A DNA stretch of 64,000 nucleotides from the NCBI GenBank assembly GCA_015200345.1, contig CP054187.1, positions 2,278,470-2,342,469 of the forward strand, read 5' to 3'. Shown here one piece after another: positions 14,918-23,646 of this stretch. Every line of letters starts with the position of its first letter. The first letter of the stretch is position 1. This DNA comes from Planctomycetia bacterium. Its GTDB lineage: Bacteria; Planctomycetota; Phycisphaerae; UBA1845; UTPLA1. The notes beneath the pieces are model-generated. The model did no database searches. It saw only the letters and a program-made list of their open reading frames with translations, and was not told the DNA's origin. The position numbers and the translations under genes are program-made.

Positions 14918-15859
14918 TTAGGGCTGCGTGATGCCTGCGAACTCAATGTCGCCGCCTTCGACCAATGCTTCGATGCGCCCGCCGCCGCCGTTCAGCTCGG
15001 CGGTAAGCAGGCCGGCGGCCGTGGCGATGTTGGAGACGGCGAAGCCGTTCAGGTTGGCGGAGACGGCGCCGCCGTCGGCCACCAGTTTCAGCGCCGCGCC
15101 AAATCCCTGTTGCACGAGAACGCGCGCGTTGCCGCCGGCGGTTCGCGCGAGAACCTGTGCGCCGATCGACGGCATCGCCCGAATCGAAACATCCGCATTC
15201 GAGGTGACTGCGTCCACGTTCCCGCGCGCGCCGCGAATCTCCACCGGGTGGTTTGTTGTCTTCGCGACGATGTTACCGGCTGCGTCGGTCACGAGAATCG
15301 CGCCGTCGGCCGTGGCGATCTCAACGTTGGCCGCGAGGCGGAGGATCTCCACCGGACCGCTGGTCAGGTAGATTTCCGTTCCCGCGCCGCGCGGCACGGT
15401 CAGTTTCACGTCAAAGGCAACATCCTTCGGCTGCAACCCCTGGGAGATAATCGACGTGACGTTCAGCCGTGCGCTGTCCACGAACGATCGCTCGGCGCGA
15501 AGCTCCGTGGCAATCAGATGGTTTTCTAAATCATTCTTGCCGAGCCAGCCGGCCGTGATGATCTCCGTGACTTGCAGCGTTGCTTCGTCAGTGCCGCTGT
15601 CTACCTGCTCGATCACCAGCCGGGCCGTATGCAGCTCGACGCGAATGGTCCGAACGCCGGTGAAGTCGAGGGTGCGTGTGGATCGTTCGATGTTCGGCTG
15701 GCGCGGGTCAATTCCATCAACGTTTGGAAGTGGCGCGGGATTCTCCGATCCGCCCAGTCCGGGCAGCGGGACGAAGCCGCATCCCACTGCGAGGCAAAAC
15801 AGTATCGAGACAGATCCAAGTTTCGGTAACGCGAGCCGAACCGATTGGTAGGCAACCAC
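14918..15859 (-). CDS. DUF4097-like beta-helix lipoprotein
   Basis: The protein has 313 residues with a signal peptide ending in a lipobox-like LAVGCGF, so it is probably a membrane-anchored lipoprotein. The mature part is a run of short beta repeats (for example VEIRGARGNVDAVTSNADVS, IEALVEGGDIEFAGI) typical of DUF4097/DUF4098 putative adhesin domains, which fold as a beta-helix. The GTG start at 15859 is supported by AAGGAG six bases upstream. It is divergent from the HtrA-type protease gene, so an envelope role is reasonable. No catalytic residues are recognisable. Confidence 0.75.
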   Translation of the reverse strand: MVAYQSVRLALPKLGSVSILFCLAVGCGFVPLPGLGGSENPAPLPNVDGIDPRQPNIERSTRTLDFTGVRTIRVELHTARLVIEQVDSGTDEATLQVTEIITAGWLGKNDLENHLIATELRAERSFVDSARLNVTSIISQGLQPKDVAFDVKLTVPRGAGTEIYLTSGPVEILRLAANVEIATADGAILVTDAAGNIVAKTTNHPVEIRGARGNVDAVTSNADVSIRAMPSIGAQVLARTAGGNARVLVQQGFGAALKLVADGGAVSANLNGFAVSNIATAAGLLTAELNGGGGRIEALVEGGDIEFAGITQP

Positions 15860-15971
15860 GGGCTGCTCCTTTTGTCGGATGGTGGATTTCCGTGGTGGGT
15901 TTATCGGTCAAACGGGGGGTTGACTTGGCCTTGTCCTGCGGCATGACACCGGGCGGCCGCCGTGAGTTTCG

Positions 15972-17228
15972 ATGACGGCAGTCCCGGCCGAATCGTCCGA
16001 TAGTGTGGCGCAAGCTTCCCTATTATCATTCTCTGGTATGAGCGTGATGGATACCCCGTCCGGTTTTGAAGAACGGCCCGCCCTGCGCGTGCAGAAGCGT
16101 CAGTCCTTGCTGGTCGGCATTCTCGTGGGTCTCACGGCCGGCTATTTGGTCGTCGGGCAGCTGCGCGCGTATCTCGAAACGCGCAACACCGGCCCTCGCG
16201 CCATCACGCCTCGCGGTGATCTCGCGGCCGACGAGAAGACATCGGTCGAGCTGTTCGCCAACGCGTCGCCGTCGGTTGTTTATGTGCAGAGCGTGCAGCT
16301 TGTCGAACGGCGGCGCGGGCTTTTCACGCGCGAGGTTTTTGAAATCCCCGAGGGCACCGGCACGGGGTTCATCTGGGATGAACTCGGTCACATCGTGACG
16401 AACTTCCACGTCGTCGAGCCGGGGATGCGGCGAAACACGGAATTGAAGGTCATACTCGCCGACCGTTCATCGTGGGATGCCAAGGTCGTCGGCGTCGAGC
16501 CGGATCGTGATCTGGCCGTGCTGAAGATCGATGCGCCGGCGGCCCGATTGCGTCCCATACCCGTTGGGACGTCCGGCGATTTGCAGGTCGGCCAGAAGGT
16601 GTTCGCCATCGGTAATCCGTTCGGCTTTGACCAGACCTTGACGACCGGGATCGTGAGCGCGACGGGGCGAACGATCACCGCGCGAAATGGTCGCACGATA
16701 GAGGGCGTCATTCAGACGGATGCGGCCATCAATCCCGGCAACTCGGGCGGTCCGTTGTTGGACAGCGCGGGGCGATTGATCGGTGTGAACACGATGATCT
16801 ACAGCCCCAGCGGCGCGAGCGTCGGCATCGGCTTTGCCGTGCCGGTCGATATCGTGAACGAGATCGTTCCGCAGTTGATTCGACACGGGCGCGTCGTGCG
16901 TCCGCTGCTGGGCATCGAGGTGGTCGACGCCGGCATCGCGCGGCAGCTGGGCGTGACGCGGGGCGTATTGATCGGCGGCGTGGCGGAGGGGGGCGGCGCC
17001 GAGCGGGCCGGGCTGGAGGGGACCTACCGCCTCGGCGACGGTTCCATCGTGCTGGGGGATGTGATTGTCGGCATTGACGATCGCGAGATCAATGACTACA
17101 ACGATTTGCGGAACGTACTGGACAGCAAGCGCGCGGGCGACACGGTGAAAGTCACCGTGGTGCGCGACGGCCGCGTGCGCACGGCGCAGGTCAAGCTTAC
17201 CAGTTCGGTCGACGGATCAGACGAGTAA
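15972..17228 (+). CDS. HtrA/Deg-family serine protease with PDZ domain, membrane anchored
   Basis: This 418-residue protein is an envelope quality-control protease. One transmembrane segment (SLLVGILVGLTAGYLVVG) lies near the N-terminus. The trypsin-like domain shows the catalytic triad: His in ITNFHVVEPG-like context (NFHVVE), Asp in RDLAVLKI and Ser in NPGNSGGPLL. One PDZ domain follows (about residues 310-410, LLGIEVVDAG to VVRDGRVRTAQV). The frame opens at ATG 15972, but ATG 16038 (MSVMDTPSGF) is also plausible because a TATTAT -10 box ends 11 bases before it. The shorter form keeps the membrane anchor. One PDZ makes it DegS/HhoA-like rather than DegP-like. Substrates are unknown. Confidence 0.9.
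   Translation: MTAVPAESSDSVAQASLLSFSGMSVMDTPSGFEERPALRVQKRQSLLVGILVGLTAGYLVVGQLRAYLETRNTGPRAITPRGDLAADEKTSVELFANASPSVVYVQSVQLVERRRGLFTREVFEIPEGTGTGFIWDELGHIVTNFHVVEPGMRRNTELKVILADRSSWDAKVVGVEPDRDLAVLKIDAPAARLRPIPVGTSGDLQVGQKVFAIGNPFGFDQTLTTGIVSATGRTITARNGRTIEGVIQTDAAINPGNSGGPLLDSAGRLIGVNTMIYSPSGASVGIGFAVPVDIVNEIVPQLIRHGRVVRPLLGIEVVDAGIARQLGVTRGVLIGGVAEGGGAERAGLEGTYRLGDGSIVLGDVIVGIDDREINDYNDLRNVLDSKRAGDTVKVTVVRDGRVRTAQVKLTSSVDGSDE
16021..16026 (+). promoter_or_regulatory. Possible -10 box internal to the 5' end of the HtrA gene
   Basis: TATTAT lies 11 bases before the in-frame ATG at 16038 and supports that codon as the true start, with a leader of only a few bases. No matching -35 is seen. 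Confidence 0.3.
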
Positions 17229-17261
17229 AGAGGTTGCGTCGCGTCGAAATGGCGGCACAGG

Positions 17262-19511
17262 CTAACACGCCTTCAGCGGATCGGCGGAGTGTGTTCGCAC
17301 GACGCGCTCGATCGTGAGCGGCACGCGATCCGCCGCGGCGGGTTCGATGGTAACCCATACGGACTTGAACGCCGGCGTCTTCGATCGCGGATCCACGCGC
17401 GGCGGCACGAGCACGTTCGCCTCGGGAAAGTACATCAGACAGTTGCCCTCGCGAATCTCAAACGGCCGCACGCGCAGGCCCGCCATCTCGCCGGCTTGGC
17501 TGCGAACGGTGACGAGCTGGTCGTTCGCGAGCCCGCGTCGTTCCAGGTCGCGGGCGTGCAGCAGGATGACGTCGCGGCGCTCCTGCCCGCGGTACAGGTC
17601 TTCGTCTTCATAGACGACTGTATTGAACTGCCCTTCGGATCGCACGGTCATCAATCGCAGCGCGCCGGGCGATGGGGGGGACGGGTCGGGCAGCGGCGTC
17701 GCGTGGAACCTCGCCTTGCCGTCGGAGGTGGGAAAGATCGGCCGGTGCTGCGTGCGCCCGGCGATGTGAAACTCGGCCTTGGTCGCGCCGATGGTCTTTA
17801 ATTCCTCGAATCCCGGGACGATCTTCGCAATGGCGGCTCGGATGGATTCGTGCGATTGCATCTCGCGCCAGTCGACGGGGCCGTCTTCGCCCAGCACGGC
17901 GAGCGCCAGGTCGGCCACAATCGCCACTTCGCTGCGCGGGCCTTCGTGTCGCACGGGGCCTCCGTCGCTCAATCGCACATAATTGAACATCGACTCCTGC
18001 GTCGTGGGTTGCGGTTCCTCGTCGCGCGCCAGCACCGGCAGCACGATGGTTTCCTTTCCACGGCCCCACACGTGCCCCAGGTTCAGCGTCGTGTTGAGGT
18101 GGACGACCAACCCGAGCCGGCCCATCGCGCGCCGGGCGAACGCCGAACCGGGATTCGCCGCGAACAGATTGCCGCCGAGGCACACGCCCACGTCCATCTC
18201 ACCGGCGTCGGCCGCTTCCATGCACTGCATCGTGTCACGGCCCGGCCACGCCGGCAGCGCGACGCCGAAGTGCCGCTGCAAGCGCTCGAAGACCGCCTCT
18301 TTCAGCGCAGGCGTCACGCCCATCGAGCCGACGCCTTGCACGTTGCTGTGCCCGCGAATCGGCAACAGGCCCGCGTGTGGCCGGCCGACCATGCCGCGCA
18401 GCAGCGCGAGATTCACGATTGCATGGATGTTCTGCACGCCGTGCTCGTGATGCGTGATGCCCATGGTCCAGCCGAAGACCGTCGCGCGCGATCGCGCGTA
18501 GCGCTCGGCGATGCGCTCGATCATCGGCCGCGCCACGCCGCTGCGCTGTTCGATTTCCTCCCACGGCAGCGCACGAATGCCGATCTCCCATTCGCTTGCG
18601 CCGACCGTCGCCGTGTCGATGAACGCGCGATCGGCCGCGCCTCGTTCCAGAACGGCCTTTGCGATTCCGCAGAGCAGCGCGATGTCCCCGCCGATGTGCG
18701 GCTGGACATACAAGCTCGCGATGCGCGAGCCGAACAGCAGGCTGCGCACGTCGGACGGCACGCGGAAGTTCACCAGTCCCGGTTCGATGACGGGATTGAT
18801 CACAATCACGTCGCCGCTGCGCCGGCGGAGCTGCATGAGCGTGCGCATCAGGCGCGGGTGGTTCGATGCCGGGTTGCCGCCGATGAGAAAGAACAGGTCG
18901 GCGTGTTCGAGGTCGTCCAGCGTGATCGTGGCTGTGCCGCTGCCGATGGCGTCATACAGTGCGACGCCGCTGGCCTGGTGACAGTAATACGAGCAATTGT
19001 TGACGTGATTCGTGCCGTACAGCCGGGCAAAAAGCTGCAACAGAAACGCGGCTTCGTTCGAAGATCGACCGCTCATGTAGAAGAACGTGCGGCACGGGTC
19101 AGTTGCCTTCAATCGCTGCGCGATGCGCGATATCGCATCATTCCAGTCGATCGGCTGGTAATGCGTCGCGCCGGGTGCGGCGTAGAGAGGCTGCACGATG
19201 CGACCGGCGGCTTCCAGCTCGCGTGAGGTGAGCAACTCCAATTGGTCGAAGCTGTATCGCTCGAAGAATTCGCGGCGCAGGCCGTCCTGCATGTCCGCCG
19301 CCATCGCCTGGAGCGATTTTTTGCAGATTTCCGGCCAGTGCCCCGCCTCGTTGCGCATGCCGCCGAGCTGGCCGCCCATGCCCAGCGCGCAGGTCTTGCA
19401 GGCGTTCTTTGATCGCACGCTTTGCCATGCGCGGCGCCAGCCCACGCGCTGTGCGACGCGCAGCGCATACGCAATCGCCTGCCAGCCGCCGCCGCTGCGA
19501 ACCTTGGCCAT
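17262..19511 (-). CDS. FdhF/YdeP-type molybdopterin oxidoreductase
   Basis: This 749-residue protein resembles the formate dehydrogenase alpha-subunit-like YdeP family (about 760 aa), cytoplasmic enzymes with a bis-MGD molybdenum cofactor and unproven substrates. The N-terminus has a CKTC pair and a third cysteine (EICKKS) for an Fe-S cluster. I see only three cysteines there, where classical formate dehydrogenases use four. Family stretches include FFYMSGRSSNEAAFLLQLF, NNCSYYCHQASG and FLIGGNPASNHPRLM, and the C-terminal dinucleotide-binding domain is present (VTVRSQAGEMAGLRVRPF). There is no Tat signal, so it is cytoplasmic. The ATG at 19511 has GAGGATCAGGGG just upstream. A candidate promoter overlaps the end of the upstream ettA gene. 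No fdhD-like or electron-transfer partner gene is adjacent. Confidence 0.88.
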   Translation of the reverse strand: MAKVRSGGGWQAIAYALRVAQRVGWRRAWQSVRSKNACKTCALGMGGQLGGMRNEAGHWPEICKKSLQAMAADMQDGLRREFFERYSFDQLELLTSRELEAAGRIVQPLYAAPGATHYQPIDWNDAISRIAQRLKATDPCRTFFYMSGRSSNEAAFLLQLFARLYGTNHVNNCSYYCHQASGVALYDAIGSGTATITLDDLEHADLFFLIGGNPASNHPRLMRTLMQLRRRSGDVIVINPVIEPGLVNFRVPSDVRSLLFGSRIASLYVQPHIGGDIALLCGIAKAVLERGAADRAFIDTATVGASEWEIGIRALPWEEIEQRSGVARPMIERIAERYARSRATVFGWTMGITHHEHGVQNIHAIVNLALLRGMVGRPHAGLLPIRGHSNVQGVGSMGVTPALKEAVFERLQRHFGVALPAWPGRDTMQCMEAADAGEMDVGVCLGGNLFAANPGSAFARRAMGRLGLVVHLNTTLNLGHVWGRGKETIVLPVLARDEEPQPTTQESMFNYVRLSDGGPVRHEGPRSEVAIVADLALAVLGEDGPVDWREMQSHESIRAAIAKIVPGFEELKTIGATKAEFHIAGRTQHRPIFPTSDGKARFHATPLPDPSPPSPGALRLMTVRSEGQFNTVVYEDEDLYRGQERRDVILLHARDLERRGLANDQLVTVRSQAGEMAGLRVRPFEIREGNCLMYFPEANVLVPPRVDPRSKTPAFKSVWVTIEPAAADRVPLTIERVVRTHSADPLKAC

Positions 19512-19538
19512 ACCCCTGATCCTCGTGAAGCGGCGATG

Positions 19539-19568
19539 ATTGTACCCGACGGGCGGTTACAGTTTCAG
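19539..19568 (-). promoter_or_regulatory. Candidate promoter of the YdeP-type oxidoreductase
   Basis: CTGAAA, an 18-bp spacer and TACAAT on the minus strand. The -10 box ends 27 bases before the ATG at 19511 and the -35 box lies inside the last codons of ettA. Confidence 0.4.
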
Positions 19569-21239
19569 CTCGCGGTATTTGACACGATGCGGTCGATCCG
19601 CGGCTTCGCCCATCCGTGCCCGCCGGTCGGCTTCGTACGCCGTGTAGTTGCCGTCGAACCAGTGCACGACGCTGTCGCCCTCGAAGGCGAGAATGTGCGT
19701 TGCTACGCGGTCGAGGAACCAGCGGTCGTGGCTGATGATCAGCGCGCAGCCGGCGAACGCCTCGAGCGCTTCTTCCAACGCGCGCATCGTGTTCACGTCG
19801 AGGTCGTTGGTCGGCTCGTCGAGCAGGATGACGTTCGCGCCCTGTCGCAGCATGCGCGCGAGGTGAACGCGGTTTCGCTCGCCGCCCGACAACGTGTCGA
19901 CCAATTGTTGTTGATCCGTTCCCGTAAAGCCGAATCGCCCGACGTAGGCCCGGCTGTTCACGCGCTGCGAGCCGAGGGCGATCAGTTCATCACCCCCGGA
20001 AATGGCCTCCCAGACGGTTTGACCGCTCTTGAGGGAGTCGCGGCTTTGCTCGACGTAAGCGAGCTTCACGCTCTCGCCGATCTCGATCGTGCCGGCGTCG
20101 GGTTTCTCCAGCCCGGTGATCATTCGAAAGAGGGTGGTCTTGCCAGCACCGTTGCCGCCGATGATGCCGACGATCGCGCCGGGCGGAATGGAGAACGACA
20201 CGTCCTGCATCAGCAGTTGCCGGCCGTATGCCTTGGTCAGGCCGTTCGCCTCGATGACGCGATCGCCCAGCCGCGGGCCGGGCGGAATGTAGATTTCAAT
20301 TTCTTTCAATTTCTCGCCGGCGTCCTGCGCGAGAAGCTGATCGTATGCCTTGATGCGTGCCTTGCTCTTGGCCTGGCGCGCCTGGGGCGAGCGGCGAATC
20401 CACTCCAGCTCGCGCTGCAATGCCCGCTGCCGCGCGGACTCGGTTTTCTCCTCGACCTTGAGTCTCGCGTCTTTTTGCTCCAACCACGACGAGTAATTGC
20501 CCTTCCAGGGGATGCCCCGGCCGCGGTCCAATTCCAGGATCCATCCCGCCACGTTGTCGAGGAAATATCGATCGTGCGTTACCGCGATGACCGTGCCCGC
20601 GTAGCGTTGCAGATGCAACTCCAGCCAGCCGACTGATTCGGCGTCGAGGTGGTTCGTTGGTTCGTCGAGCAGCAGTACATCCGGCTCGCGCAGCAGCAAT
20701 CGACACAGCGCCACGCGCCGCCGTTCGCCGCCCGACAGGACCTTCACCGGCTTGTCACCGTCCGGGCAGCGAAGCGCGTCCATCGCGACCTCCAACTGCG
20801 TTTCCAGTTCCCACGCGTTCAGGGCATCGAGCCGCTCCTGCACGCGGCCCTGGTCCTCCAGCAGCTTCGTCATCTCGTCATCGGTGAGATTCTCGCCGAG
20901 CCGTTCGTTGATGCGCTCGAACTCCTTCAGCAGGTCGATGGATTCCTGTTTGCCCTGTTCGACCGCCTGACGCACGGTGAGGGTGTCGTCCAGTTGCGGC
21001 TCCTGTTCGAGGAAGCCGACGGTGAATCCCGGCTGAAGTGAAATTTGCCCTTCGTAGTCCTTGTCGACGCCGGCGAGGATGCGCAGCAGCGTGCTCTTGC
21101 CAGAGCCGTTCAGGCCGAGCACGCCGATCTTCGCGCCGTAGAAATAGGACAAGTAGATGTCCTTGAGAATCTGCTTCTTCTCGTGGCGCTTGCTCACGCC
21201 GATCATCGAATAAATGATTTTGTACGCTTCTTCCGCCAT
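19557..21239 (-). CDS. ettA: Energy-dependent translational throttle protein EttA (ABC-F ATPase)
   Basis: This 560-residue ABC-F protein binds the ribosomal E site and gates translation in response to the ATP/ADP ratio. Two ATPase domains are visible: GLNGSGKST with LSGGERRRVAL and DEPTNHLD, then GGNGAGKTT with LSGGERNRVHLA and DEPTNDLD. The inter-domain linker is charged, and the arm segment typical of EttA lies in the first domain. The length agrees with E. coli EttA (555 aa). I chose ATG 21239 (MAEEAYKIIYSM); the frame extends nine codons to a TTG that is less likely. It follows the antiporter gene by 33 bp on the same strand. Confidence 0.93.
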   Translation of the reverse strand: MAEEAYKIIYSMIGVSKRHEKKQILKDIYLSYFYGAKIGVLGLNGSGKSTLLRILAGVDKDYEGQISLQPGFTVGFLEQEPQLDDTLTVRQAVEQGKQESIDLLKEFERINERLGENLTDDEMTKLLEDQGRVQERLDALNAWELETQLEVAMDALRCPDGDKPVKVLSGGERRRVALCRLLLREPDVLLLDEPTNHLDAESVGWLELHLQRYAGTVIAVTHDRYFLDNVAGWILELDRGRGIPWKGNYSSWLEQKDARLKVEEKTESARQRALQRELEWIRRSPQARQAKSKARIKAYDQLLAQDAGEKLKEIEIYIPPGPRLGDRVIEANGLTKAYGRQLLMQDVSFSIPPGAIVGIIGGNGAGKTTLFRMITGLEKPDAGTIEIGESVKLAYVEQSRDSLKSGQTVWEAISGGDELIALGSQRVNSRAYVGRFGFTGTDQQQLVDTLSGGERNRVHLARMLRQGANVILLDEPTNDLDVNTMRALEEALEAFAGCALIISHDRWFLDRVATHILAFEGDSVVHWFDGNYTAYEADRRARMGEAADRPHRVKYRELKL

Positions 21240-21272
21240 GAGTCCTGGCTTGCTCCTGTGTTTCAATCGTTT

Positions 21273-23345
21273 TCAGCTTGCGTCCACGCTGCCTTTGCGC
21301 ACGATCAACATCGAACACGGGCAGTCGGCGGCGATGCGCTCGGCCTTCCAGCCGAACACGTGCGACTCGAGGCCCCACTTTTCGGCCACGCCGATCAGCA
21401 CGAGGTCGTGCGAGGCGGCCTCGCGAATGACCGCGTCAATCGGTGAATCATCCTCCACCATTCGGAACGTTACAGGGGTCGGTTGCGTGGGATCGGCAAA
21501 TACTTTATCCACCGCGCCGTGCGCGCCCAGCGGTGGGGCGTTGCGCCGGGTCCGGGGCGTGACGTGCAGCACCGTCACGACGGCTCCGGCGCTGCGAGCC
21601 AGCCGCCGCGCCAACTCAAGCGCCAACCGATCATGCGTGCCGCCGAGGAACGGAACCAGTACACGGCCCGCCGTCGTGAACCCGCGATCGACGAAGACAC
21701 CGATATCACACGCGGCACGCGACATGACCTTGTGAACGGTTCCGCCCAGCAGGGTCTGACCGAAGATCGGCCGGTGAAACCCCATGAGTAAAAAGTCCGC
21801 CTGCCGCGCCGCCGCGACCCCCACGATGTCGGTCGCGACATCCGTCGTGACCAGCGAGAGCGGTTCCAATTCGATCCCCGCCTCGTTCGCCGCCGCAGCG
21901 AGGGGGGCCACCGCGGAATCTTCCTCTTCGTCCTCGCGGTCGGCCGCGCTGCGGTAGGCGTCCCGGTCAACGGCCGGCTTGAGATGCAGCGCGATCAGCT
22001 TGCCGGCGCTGCCGGCGATTTGCCACCCGAGTCGCAACAAGCCCGTTGCCGAGTCGGGTCGCGCGATGGACACCAGCAGGCTCCACGGGCGATCGGCCGT
22101 AGGCACGACCACCGGCCGCTCGCGAAAGAGCCGGTCGGGATAGACCCAGCTCAAGACCGGCGTGGTCAGCGCGGTGGTCACCAGGGCCATGATGACCATC
22201 ATGGCGAAGACGACGTCGGAGATGACGCCCAGTTCGCGGCCGATGTTGAGAATGACCAGCTCCATCAGCCCGCGCGTGTTCATGAGAATTCCGATGGCGG
22301 AGGACTCGCGCCAGCTCAATCCGCAGACGCGCGCCGCGATGGACGCGCCGCCGATTTTTCCAGCGCAGGCGGCGAGCACGATGAGGGCGGTATCGATCCA
22401 AAGGCGGCCGGAACTCAACAGCCCGATTTGCGTTTGAAGCCCCGCAAAGGCGAAGAAGATCGGAAGGAGGAAGACGACGGTGATGTCTTCGAGCCGTTCC
22501 GTCAGGTCTCGGACAAATGCCGAGCCTTTGGGCATGATCACGCCGACAATGAACGCGCCGAACAAGGCATGAATCCCGATGGCCTCCGTCGCCAGCGCGG
22601 ATGCGACAATCAGGAGCATGACCAGTCCGAACGCACCCTGCGAGAGTCGCCCGCGAAGTTTGTAATAAGCCTCAAGCCGGCCCATCAACGGGCGACCGAC
22701 CCAGAACATGATCAGGACATAACCGGTAGCCAGAATGGCCGTCAGCCCGGCGCTGTGCAGCCCGCTGGCCCGGCAGATCGCCACGACAAAGGCCAACATG
22801 CACCATGCGATGACGTCATTCATCGCGGCACACACGATTGCCAGCGCGCCAACGCTGGTTCGGTGGAGGTTCCGCTCGGTTAGAATCCGCGCCAGCACCG
22901 GAAACGCCGTCACGCTCATCGCCGCGCCGATGAACAGGCTCACGGTTGCGAGCTGCATTGCGGGGGGATCGCCAAACAGCCGCGGATACAGGTAACCGGT
23001 CAGTGCCGCGCCCAGGGCAAAGGGGAGCAGAATGCTCAAGGCTCCGATGCCGATCGCCGCGCGGCCTTGCTTTTGCAGGAGTCGCGGATCAAGGTCCACG
23101 CCGATCAGGAAGAGAAACAGCACGACGCCGACCTGGCTAAGAATATGCAGATACGTCAGCGATGCGAGCGGGAACACGGCTGCCCATGTGCCGGGCGCCA
23201 GCAAACCAAACACGCTCGGCCCCAGGACGATGCCTGCGACCATCTCGCCGACGACCTGCGGCTGCCCCAGGCGCGCAAAGAGCCGGCCCATCAGGCGCGA
23301 TGCGACGAGGATAATCCCAAGTTGCCAGAGAAACGTCAGAAACAC
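21273..23345 (-). CDS. CPA2-type cation/proton antiporter with C-terminal UspA domains
   Basis: This 690-residue integral membrane protein has roughly twelve transmembrane segments in residues 1-400, with family motifs such as GQPQVVGEMVAGIVLGPS and FLFLIGVDLDP, as in KefB/NapA-type Na+(K+)/H+ exchangers. Residues of about 425-690 are soluble and contain two universal-stress-protein-like units (WSLLVSIARPDSATG to GVFVDRGF, and GRVLVPFLGGTHDRLALELA to CSMLIVRKG). These could bind a nucleotide and regulate transport; TrkA-N domains, usual in Kef systems, are absent. The start is a GTG at 23345, with a GACAAT box six bases upstream, so it may be leaderless. Ion selectivity is not decidable from sequence. 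Confidence 0.88.
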   Translation of the reverse strand: MFLTFLWQLGIILVASRLMGRLFARLGQPQVVGEMVAGIVLGPSVFGLLAPGTWAAVFPLASLTYLHILSQVGVVLFLFLIGVDLDPRLLQKQGRAAIGIGALSILLPFALGAALTGYLYPRLFGDPPAMQLATVSLFIGAAMSVTAFPVLARILTERNLHRTSVGALAIVCAAMNDVIAWCMLAFVVAICRASGLHSAGLTAILATGYVLIMFWVGRPLMGRLEAYYKLRGRLSQGAFGLVMLLIVASALATEAIGIHALFGAFIVGVIMPKGSAFVRDLTERLEDITVVFLLPIFFAFAGLQTQIGLLSSGRLWIDTALIVLAACAGKIGGASIAARVCGLSWRESSAIGILMNTRGLMELVILNIGRELGVISDVVFAMMVIMALVTTALTTPVLSWVYPDRLFRERPVVVPTADRPWSLLVSIARPDSATGLLRLGWQIAGSAGKLIALHLKPAVDRDAYRSAADREDEEEDSAVAPLAAAANEAGIELEPLSLVTTDVATDIVGVAAARQADFLLMGFHRPIFGQTLLGGTVHKVMSRAACDIGVFVDRGFTTAGRVLVPFLGGTHDRLALELARRLARSAGAVVTVLHVTPRTRRNAPPLGAHGAVDKVFADPTQPTPVTFRMVEDDSPIDAVIREAASHDLVLIGVAEKWGLESHVFGWKAERIAADCPCSMLIVRKGSVDAS

Positions 23346-23646
23346 AGGTCGATTGTCCCGCCGCGCAGGGCGGCTCCGCGCCAGAGGCTCTTCACGCCTG
23401 CTCTTGAACGCGGCAACTTAAGGCAACTTGCCACCTGTGCCAACGTAAACCGGCCTACCGGGGGACGTTTCACAAGTCCGGCGCGCATCGCAGGCGGCGC
23501 GTGAATTCGTCGACGGGCTTTGGTGTTCGAAGCGCCATGGGCGATCAAGCTCGCCGGCGAAGCGAGCGCATCGCATCGCCTCAACGCGCCACCGTTGCGT
23601 CGTTCAGCCCGTCCGCCGCTTCGTCGTCTCGGCGATTAAGCGGTAC
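23346..23646. other. Intergenic region with no recognised gene
   Basis: These 301 bp between the tricorn protease and antiporter genes contain the GACAAT box of the antiporter (23352-23357) and a small GC-rich hairpin near 23550-23568 (GCTCGC/GCGAGC). I see no conserved open frame or RNA. Confidence 0.4.
23352..23357 (-). promoter_or_regulatory. -10 box of the antiporter gene, leaderless arrangement
   Basis: GACAAT on the minus strand ends exactly six bases before the GTG start, the same spacing as at ygfZ. No clear -35 is present. Confidence 0.3.
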
